From: Planctomycetaceae bacterium
Lineage (GTDB): Bacteria; Planctomycetota; Planctomycetia; Pirellulales; Thermoguttaceae
Length of the DNA stretch: 5,639 nt
Assembly (NCBI GenBank): GCA_031276415.1
Contig: JAISNF010000441.1
Coordinates: forward strand, 1 to 5,639
Direction: 5' to 3'
Positions 1 to 4,751 of this stretch are shown in pieces. The first letter of the stretch is position 1. Each line of letters opens with the position of its first letter. The translations under genes and the position numbers were made by a program. Under the pieces are notes generated by a model that saw nothing but the letters and a program-made list of their open reading frames with translations, made no database searches and was not told the DNA's origin.

Positions 1-41
1 TCAGCAAATAAGTCCAGATCATTTTTATAAAATTTTGTAAT

Positions 42-138
42 TATTCAATAGCATTGGGCAAATTGTAGAACAACAATAGACGATTGTAGGGCTAAAATTT
101 ACCTTTGTTGCGTGCCAATTGCCCAATACTACTGAATA
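42..138. repeat. Imperfect inverted repeat (fold-back, about 97 bp)
   Basis: The left arm (42-65, containing attgggca at 53-60) and right arm (116-138, containing tgcccaat at 120-127) are reverse complements over about 23 positions, with two mismatches and one bulged base. A shorter inner pair, caacaa at 71-76 and ttgttg at 105-110, continues the fold toward a loop of roughly 28 bases. The size and position after a gene's 3' end fit a small intergenic palindromic element or an RNA stem-loop. No T-run follows either arm closely enough to make a standard terminator. No family is recognised. Confidence 0.6.
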
Positions 139-238
139 GATAAAGATTTTACTAAAAGAGTGTAACCCATAAATTACAACCGTGCAGCCTCCAAGACGAA
201 TTTGGTAAAAAATTATAATTGAATAAAATTTAGCGAAT

Positions 239-284
239 AAAAAAGATTGTGAAATTAGGAGTTGCATCACAAACCGCAAACTCC
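239..284 (-). terminator. Possible intrinsic terminator of the GH10-like gene
   Basis: On the minus strand, 4 bases after the stop codon, GGAGTTtGC (284-276) pairs with GCAACTCC (265-258) across a loop of about 10 bases, with one bulged T. Six Ts follow (244-239). The T-run begins 13 bases past the stem, farther than in a textbook intrinsic terminator, so this is a tentative call. Confidence 0.3.
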
Positions 285-287
285 AAA

Positions 288-1802
288 TCATTTAAGGATT
301 GATTTTCGCAACGAGACAAAATGTTTGAAGGCAAGTTTTAGAACACGTTGTGAATCGATTAGTCCGGTGAACGGAACCGAATCCATATCAAGAGATTTTG
401 TATCTTCCTGATTTTCGTAGGTATCCTGAAGCAGTGTCCAGAAAATACCTTGAACCATTCTTTTTCCGAGAATTGTTCTCAACAGAATTTCCGTCCAGAA
501 TTGTTGAAGTCCTTCCGACCATTGATATTCGGGCGGAATTGACTGATCAATGTCTGTTGTGTCCGAACCGGCACCGCTCGGCACGGACATTGTAACGTAA
601 ACTTTTTTGCCGAGAAAACTCCATTGATCAATCATATTGCTAACAGCCATCGGATCGCGGGGCAATGTGGAACGGCTATTGAAACCAAAATTTATTTCCA
701 TAAGAAAAGAATCAATTTCATGGCAATTCATCAATGATTCGGCGATTTGAATTTGGTCATATTCGGGAATATGGGCAAGAGCGTATTCTCCCCAAGGCTG
801 ATCGATTCCAACCAAAATGGGAGTTTCGATTCCGCGAAGTCTCATTTGTTGGGCGAGTATTCGTACAAGAGAGACGGCTCGCGATTGTGAAATTTCGGGA
901 ATAATATAGGAGTTGAAACGGCTTGCCAAAATCCAGGCTTGGGCGGTTGAACCATAACGCTCGATTATTGCGTTGACAAAACGGGTTGCGTGACTTTCGA
1001 AAATTCCTTCTTTCCGCAAATGCGGAGTAAGCCAAATAGGAAACGCTGAAATATCAAAACAAAGAAGCGGTCCCATAATAACGTCAAAACCAAACCGTAA
1101 AGAATTACTGATTCGTTTTTCCAATTGTTCCCAGCAAAAACGTCCGGGTTCCGGTTCCAGAACACGCCACGGCGGCATTGGAATTACCGCATGAAACGCT
1201 TCTTGCAAAAATTTGGCGTAAAGATCAAATTCGTACAGCGATTCAATAGGATGATTGTTCAAGCCAATCCCCAACAAAACCGGCAATTTTTCATTCGCAC
1301 GAGTACGCCACGCAAGTGATTGTTCGGTGAATAAATGTGTACATTCCAAAGCAATTTGTTCAAATTCCTCCAAAAGTGCAATCAATTCCTGTTCGACTTC
1401 GGGATTGGCATCATCTGTAACAACTGCCTGAGAAAAACGGCGAGAGGCGGTAATTGTTCGTGTTTTCAGTTCCGAAGGCATCCGAAAACCAAGCATTTGC
1501 CAATCAAACTGTTTACGAAGCAACCGCCCCAACGAACCGCGACCAAGTTCTTTCACCAAAAAAAAGGGACGCTCCTGATTGATTAACGATTCTGTTGACT
1601 CCATCGAAAGACCAATTTGAGTGTGCAGCCAAGGAACATGAACCGTTCCGCTGCCTTTTACCGAAGTACAAACAGTCATTTCGTTTCCGTTCAAAACAAT
1701 CTCTGTCGGACGCGGAACTCGCCCCCAAGTGGCAAAATATGATTTTTTCAGAAGCGGCTCAGGAATAACTCCCGGCGAAATACGAAATCGTAACTCATTC
1801 AT
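288..1802 (-). CDS. GH10-like (clan GH-A) TIM-barrel protein, probably catalytically inactive
   Basis: The protein has 504 residues, no signal peptide and no membrane segment, so it is probably cytoplasmic. Residues 1-170 form an N-terminal region I do not recognise: beta-rich at first, then helical from about 132 to 165. Residues about 175-500 read as a GH10-like barrel. They contain WRVLEPEPGRFCWEQLEKR (212-230, compare the 'EP..G.F' signature after barrel strand 2), FVNAIIERYG (275-284) leading into strand 4, KKVYVTMSVP (399-408) as strand 7, GIFWTLLQD (452-460) as strand 8, and a final LIDSQRVLKLAFKHF (481-495) resembling the GH10 'D..G.pKpAy' end. Against the strand-4 motif WDVVNE the sequence is WILASR (290-295), and against the strand-7 TELD it is TMSV (404-407). 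Both catalytic glutamates are thus replaced, by R295 and M405. A binding or regulatory role is inferred; substrate unknown. The ATG at 1802 is preferred to the in-frame TTG at 1820, which only adds a T-tract-encoded FLFFT. No clear Shine-Dalgarno site is seen. It is divergent from the BatA gene. Confidence 0.85.
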   Translation of the reverse strand: MNELRFRISPGVIPEPLLKKSYFATWGRVPRPTEIVLNGNEMTVCTSVKGSGTVHVPWLHTQIGLSMESTESLINQERPFFLVKELGRGSLGRLLRKQFDWQMLGFRMPSELKTRTITASRRFSQAVVTDDANPEVEQELIALLEEFEQIALECTHLFTEQSLAWRTRANEKLPVLLGIGLNNHPIESLYEFDLYAKFLQEAFHAVIPMPPWRVLEPEPGRFCWEQLEKRISNSLRFGFDVIMGPLLCFDISAFPIWLTPHLRKEGIFESHATRFVNAIIERYGSTAQAWILASRFNSYIIPEISQSRAVSLVRILAQQMRLRGIETPILVGIDQPWGEYALAHIPEYDQIQIAESLMNCHEIDSFLMEINFGFNSRSTLPRDPMAVSNMIDQWSFLGKKVYVTMSVPSGAGSDTTDIDQSIPPEYQWSEGLQQFWTEILLRTILGKRMVQGIFWTLLQDTYENQEDTKSLDMDSVPFTGLIDSQRVLKLAFKHFVSLRKSILK

Positions 1803-1821
1803 CGTAAAAAAAAGAAACAAT

Positions 1822-1861
1822 TAAAACTATTAAAACTATCGAAAATTAAAAACTATCGAAA
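1822..1861. repeat. Short AT-rich direct repeats in the 5' leader of the GH10-like gene
   Basis: The unit taaaactat occurs at 1822-1830 and again at 1831-1839. The longer unit aaaactatcgaaa occurs at 1832-1844 and 1849-1861. The copies lie 20 to 60 bases upstream of the minus-strand ATG at 1802, so they would be in its promoter or leader. They may be simple slippage of AT-rich DNA or a set of protein-binding sites; the sequence alone does not decide. Confidence 0.45.
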
Positions 1862-1982
1862 CAAAATTAAAACAATTTCTCTCATTGTAAAAATAGTTCG
1901 CTCAAAAAACAAGTAGCCAAAATCCAGAAAAAAATTCCTGCATTTTACAAATGGGAACATCTAAAAAACATAATTTATTTTT

Positions 1983-2145
1983 ATTAACCACATATTTTTA
2001 TTGACCACAGAGAACACAAAGAACACAGAAAAGAGATTTTAAAAAATTGTTTTAGATCAAAATTCAATGATAATATTAAATAACGTTTCGATTCCAATTA
2101 AAAATTTCCTCTCTGTGTCCTCTATGGTTAAATAATCTGTGTTAA
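1983..2145. repeat. Degenerate inverted repeat of the 'ACCACAGAG-AACACA' type
   Basis: The left arm at 2001-2024 (ttgaccacagagaacaca plus six bases) and the right arm at 2108-2131 are reverse complements at 18 of 24 positions. Most differences are transitions, which G-U pairs would tolerate in RNA. The left arm also contains a near-tandem agaacaca unit. An outer, weaker pair (attaaccaca at 1983-1992 against ctgtgttaa at 2137-2145) repeats the same theme. About 83 bp of AT-rich, unrelated sequence separates the arms. From memory, similar ccacagagaacacagag inverted repeats are scattered between genes in many environmental bacteria. This copy looks old and diverged. Confidence 0.6.
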
Positions 2146-2256
2146 ATAAAAAGGCGGTTATTAAAATTTTTCCGTAGAAGGTTAGGATAGACATTGCAGG
2201 AAAAAGTGATATTATAAATTGGAATGAAATGATAATATCTAATGGTTTATTTTTAC

Positions 2257-2276
2257 ACGGAATTTGACGGAATTTA
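2257..2276. repeat. Tandem 10-mer upstream of the BatA gene
   Basis: Two consecutive copies, acggaatttg and acggaattta, differ only at the last base and end 47 bases before the BatA start codon. A 10-bp period places both copies on the same face of the helix, which would suit an operator or activator site. The copy number is small and chance cannot be excluded. Confidence 0.35.
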
Positions 2277-2323
2277 GACGTTATGTAACCAAACATAGAT
2301 TTATAGAACAAAACTGTACTTGA

Positions 2324-4237
2324 ATGACTTTTACCAATCCGGTAGCGTGGTATCTCCTATTTTTGGCGGTTCCGATTATTCTGTTTTATATTCTCAAGAT
2401 TCGGCTTCGTCAGGTGCCGGTTTCAACAGTGATTTTTTGGCAACAGGTTTTTGAGGAACGGCGTTCACGTTCTTTTTGGCGGCGGTTGCGTCATCTTATT
2501 TCGTTGATATTGAGTTTACTGTTTCTGTTTTTACTGATTGGTTCCGTTTTGAATCCTGTTTTTGTTTCGCAAAAAACTCCGGCGCGATGTGTGATTATTG
2601 TTGATAATTCCGCCGGAATGAATGCCGTAACAGATTCACGCGGGACAAGCCGTCTTGATTTGGTGAAAAACCAATTGAATCGTCTTTTAGCAACAAATAC
2701 TATTGCCCGGCAAACGGCAATAATCACCGCCGGAGGAACACCGCAAATTATTGTTGGTTTTACCGATCACGCCGGAACATTGCGGCGAAGTATTGAATTG
2801 ATCAAACCGACAGATTACGCAACAAAATTGACCGCTGCAGCAGAATTAGCGGAACAATTAATTGATTCGGAGGAAGACTCGCTGATTTGGATTTACACCG
2901 ATGGTTGTGTTACGGATTTAGCCGATCTGACGGAAAAACCGAACATTAAATTTTTTCCGGTTGGTTCTCCAGCGGACAATATCGGCGTAACAAAATTCCA
3001 GCCGCGCCGTTCTTTCGGGGACACGGTTGGCTATGAAGTTCTTATTGAGATGGTCAATTTTGGTACGGAATCTGTTGACGCCGAACTGGAATTGAAACTT
3101 GAAAACAAACTTGTTGACGTGATTTCCTGTAAGTTGGAACCGAACCAGCCGCAAACAAAAATTGCTGCCAATATTGGAGCGAAAGGCGGTTTACTTCAGG
3201 CAACATTGAAACTTGCCGCGAAACCCGCCGCAAAACAGACAGCGAAACCAACGGTGAAGCCGACAGCAAAACCAGCCGAAAATTTTGTTGATGTTTTTCC
3301 AACCGACAATATTGTTGTTGCGTTTTTGCCGGAGTTGTCAACGCAACATGTTTACGTTTTTGGCACGGAAAACTTTTTTCTTCGCAAGGTGTTACAATCG
3401 CAGCCCAATGTTGAGTTACATTTTTTATCGGCGATACCGGATCGGGTTCCTGACGGCGGGATTTTGGTGTTACATCAAACGGTTCCGGCAACAATTCCGG
3501 CTGGAAAAGTCTTGATTCTTGATCCTCGTAACAGTTGTGATTTGTTTGAAGTTGGTGAAGAGATTGAAGTTCCGATGATTGCCGGTGAAGATTCTGCGTC
3601 GCCGTTTTTGAAATTTGTACACTTAACAAATTTAATGATAACGGGATCGCGAAAATTAACGTTTCTAAATCGCAACACGGAAATTCTAGCGGAAACACCG
3701 GAGACTTTTCCGATTTATGCTTATTGCGACAATATATTGGTATTGACTGCGGATTTAACGCGGAGTGATTTAGCACTTCGCACGGCGTTTCCGATTTTGG
3801 TTTCGCAGGCGTTGTTACAATTTCGCGGCGGCGGCGGTGAACTGGAAAAAACGTATTCAACCGATGAACCGGTTCGTCTGGAATTGAAGACAACGGACAA
3901 ACAAATTACGCTAATTTCGCCATCGGGTTTTTCGCAACAATTTCCGGTAAAATCCGATACGGTATCGCTTGGAATGTTGCCGGAATGCGGCGTCTGGACA
4001 ATTTTGGGCGAAGTAACCGAACAAATTCGTATTGCGTGTAATCTGTCCAATATTTCCGAAAGTAATTTACGGCTTGCGCCGGAAACCTTTTACGCTCAGC
4101 AACACACTCAAACATCGAACTACACGAACTACATATTGTTCCAAACCGCACAGCCAATTTGGTTTTGGCTAACAATAATTGCGTTGCTTCTTTGTGTTAC
4201 GGAATGGTTCCTGTATCAACGCCGCTGGATTGATTAA
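2324..4237 (+). CDS. BatA/von Willebrand factor A domain membrane protein
   Basis: The 637-residue protein has a classic N-terminal BatA module: MTFTNPVAWYLLFLAVPIIL opens a first membrane segment (about 8-25), a basic cytoplasmic loop (44-57, rich in Arg) follows, and a second membrane segment spans about 58-76. A VWA domain (about 86-215) has DNSAG at 94-98 as the metal-site (MIDAS) motif and IYTDG at 190-194 carrying the later MIDAS aspartate. A beta-rich, Ig/CARDB-like stretch (about 220-335) is interrupted by a Lys-Pro repeat (298-317). A further alpha/beta region resembles the amidotransferase-like part of large planctomycete BatA proteins. A C-terminal membrane segment (612-631) ends in EWFLYQRRWID. 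The bulk should lie outside the cytoplasmic membrane. Related Bat proteins act with MoxR ATPases in envelope stress tolerance or complex assembly, but no such partner is in this window. The start is fixed by the family N-terminus; no Shine-Dalgarno site is evident. The third MIDAS position is Gly instead of the usual Ser. Confidence 0.92.
   Translation: MTFTNPVAWYLLFLAVPIILFYILKIRLRQVPVSTVIFWQQVFEERRSRSFWRRLRHLISLILSLLFLFLLIGSVLNPVFVSQKTPARCVIIVDNSAGMNAVTDSRGTSRLDLVKNQLNRLLATNTIARQTAIITAGGTPQIIVGFTDHAGTLRRSIELIKPTDYATKLTAAAELAEQLIDSEEDSLIWIYTDGCVTDLADLTEKPNIKFFPVGSPADNIGVTKFQPRRSFGDTVGYEVLIEMVNFGTESVDAELELKLENKLVDVISCKLEPNQPQTKIAANIGAKGGLLQATLKLAAKPAAKQTAKPTVKPTAKPAENFVDVFPTDNIVVAFLPELSTQHVYVFGTENFFLRKVLQSQPNVELHFLSAIPDRVPDGGILVLHQTVPATIPAGKVLILDPRNSCDLFEVGEEIEVPMIAGEDSASPFLKFVHLTNLMITGSRKLTFLNRNTEILAETPETFPIYAYCDNILVLTADLTRSDLALRTAFPILVSQALLQFRGGGGELEKTYSTDEPVRLELKTTDKQITLISPSGFSQQFPVKSDTVSLGMLPECGVWTILGEVTEQIRIACNLSNISESNLRLAPETFYAQQHTQTSNYTNYILFQTAQPIWFWLTIIALLLCVTEWFLYQRRWID
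3215..3274 (+). repeat. In-frame 12-bp tandem repeat encoding (A/T)(A/V)K(P/Q)
   Basis: Five consecutive 12-base units encode AAKP, AAKQ, TAKP, TVKP, TAKP (residues 298-317 of the BatA/VWA protein). The units vary at synonymous positions as well as in sequence, so the array is not brand new. It sits between the Ig-like stretch and the FVDVFPTDN segment, where it would form a flexible, positively charged extracytoplasmic linker. Similar Ala-Lys-Pro tracts occur as wall- or DNA-contacting linkers in other proteins, but a role here is only inferred. Confidence 0.75.
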
Positions 4238-4242
4238 ACATA

Positions 4243-4250
4243 ACATAATA
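4243..4250. repeat. Left putative 8-bp target-site duplication
   Basis: The octamer acataata directly abuts the left terminal inverted repeat at 4251. Its counterpart directly after the right terminal repeat is aaataata (4618-4625), identical at 7 of 8 positions. Surroundings are AT-rich, which raises the chance of coincidence, but the exact adjacency on both sides supports a duplication made on insertion. Confidence 0.5.
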
Positions 4251-4617
4251 GTAACCGTTCACGGCTGAATTGATAACTATTCCGTAGAATTGCCTCAATG
4301 GTTTCGTATTCATTTTCGATAACCTCATTTCAACCTAATTTTTCCTAACAAAACGATTCACCAAAAAAAACCTCAGTAGCAATGAATGCCACCAAATACA
4401 AACCTCATTACCTCATTATGATTATTTTTTAATGAGGTAATGAGGTCGGATTTTTTATGATTTTTTGCTACGGAGGTTGTTTTGTAAAGAAAAATTAGGT
4501 TAAAATGAGGTTGCAAAAAAAAATCAAAATAAAAATTCAACTGAATAGTTACAATTTGTTAAAAATAATTTCAAATTCCGAATTAAAAACATCTGCTAAA
4601 TTTCCGTGAACGGTTAC
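4251..4617. mobile_element. 367-bp MITE-like fold-back element with IS66-type ends
   Basis: The ends are perfect 14-bp inverted repeats: gtaaccgttcacgg at 4251-4264 and ccgtgaacggttac at 4604-4617. Further in, the halves keep mirroring each other: 4268-4291 with 4534-4556, 4321-4354 with 4479-4512 (31 of 34 complementary), 4369-4382 with 4465-4478 (13 of 14), and a perfect 16-bp central stem (4402-4417 with 4431-4446). No transposase or other gene is inside, so the element is non-autonomous. Ends starting GTAA and 8-bp duplications are characteristic of the IS66 family as I know it, so an IS66-type transposase acting in trans is the inferred source. It begins 13 bases after the BatA stop codon and lies between convergent genes. 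The unequal arms (about 167 and 187 bp) and scattered mismatches indicate some age. Confidence 0.75.
4402..4456 (+). terminator. Central hairpin of the fold-back element, terminator-like on the plus strand
   Basis: acctcattacctcatt (4402-4417) pairs perfectly with aatgaggtaatgaggt (4431-4446) around a 13-base loop. Four bases later comes a run of six Ts (4451-4456). Each arm is itself a tandem pair of acctcatt. This has the form of an intrinsic terminator for plus-strand transcripts leaving the BatA gene about 165 bases upstream. The stem is only moderately GC-rich. On the minus strand no comparable T-run follows. Confidence 0.45.
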
Positions 4618-4625
4618 AAATAATA
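4618..4625. repeat. Right putative 8-bp target-site duplication
   Basis: The octamer aaataata abuts the right terminal inverted repeat of the fold-back element and matches the left flank octamer acataata (4243-4250) at 7 of 8 positions. Confidence 0.5.
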
Positions 4626-4751
4626 TTTAGTCAATAATCACCCTTTTGTTTGTCTGCGAGTTAATTTGGCAATCGGTATTCGTTTCATTTTTTACCCGCC
4701 TTTCTAGGTGTCGTTGTCATCCTCCCAAAAATCCACGACACGGCAAAACGG
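4626..4751. other. Short intergenic stretch 3' of the YhaM-type gene
   Basis: No gene is supported here. It contains a 7-bp stem, gtgtcgt (4708-4714) with acgacac (4735-4741), around a 20-base loop just past the stop codon of the minus-strand nuclease gene. No T-run follows on either strand, so it is not a standard intrinsic terminator, although it could protect the 3' end of the transcript. Confidence 0.45.

Larger units (their letters stand above)
1..287. other. AT-rich intergenic region downstream of the GH10-like gene
   Basis: No convincing gene lies here. The stretch is AT-rich and holds an imperfect fold-back (42-138) and a hairpin with a downstream T-run that could end transcription of the minus-strand gene (239-284). 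A minus-strand reading frame of 88 codons (25-291) covers almost all of it and starts in an ATGA overlap with the stop of the gene at 288. However, its product is a low-complexity string rich in Ile, Phe, Tyr and Leu with no recognisable domain, and the frame runs through both inverted repeats. I therefore treat the region as non-coding. Confidence 0.6.
1803..2323. other. Divergent intergenic region rich in repeats
   Basis: This 521-bp AT-rich stretch separates the starts of two divergent genes and must hold both promoters. It contains AT-rich direct repeats next to the GH10-like start (1822-1861), a degenerate inverted repeat of the ACCACAGAG type (1983-2145), and a tandem 10-mer 48 bases before the BatA start (2257-2276). 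I could not find a -35/-10 pair convincing enough to call. TTGACG at 2264-2269 lacks a suitable -10 box at normal spacing. An 84-codon minus-strand frame (2057-2311) runs through the inverted repeat's right arm and is not believable as a gene. Confidence 0.6.

Noticed and set aside
25..291. 88-codon minus-strand frame starting in an ATGA overlap with the GH10-like stop
   Set aside because: The product is low-complexity and hydrophobic in an AT-biased way, with no domain. The frame runs through a hairpin and a 97-bp palindrome, so an arrangement by chance is more likely than a coupled gene.
1803..1820. Upstream TTG start adding six residues to the GH10-like protein
   Set aside because: The extra residues FLFFT are encoded by a T-tract and the ATG at 1802 gives a sensible N-terminus; the TTG has no ribosome-binding site either.
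2264..2292. Sigma-70 promoter with TTGACG as -35 for the BatA gene
   Set aside because: No hexamer resembling TATAAT lies 16-18 bases downstream, and TTGACG is part of the tandem 10-mer.
2057..2311. 84-codon minus-strand frame in the divergent intergenic region
   Set aside because: Its codons are simply the right arm of the ACCACAGAG-type repeat plus AT-rich DNA. I considered a relic of a GxxExxY-type protein, whose N-termini can carry similar repeat-derived residues, but the defining motif is absent.
3054..3893. 279-codon minus-strand open frame inside the BatA gene
   Set aside because: It is antisense to a gene with clear family features over its full length. Its product is rich in Ser, Gln, Pro and Arg as expected of a shadow frame, and no domain is recognisable.
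4251..4617. CRISPR-like or tandem array based on repeated cctcatt motifs
   Set aside because: The copies are unevenly spaced and mirror each other across a centre, as expected of a fold-back element and not of a spacer-repeat array.
4708..4741. Hairpin past the nuclease stop as an intrinsic terminator
   Set aside because: The stem is 7 bp with a 20-base loop and no T-run follows on the minus strand, where an A-run comes instead.
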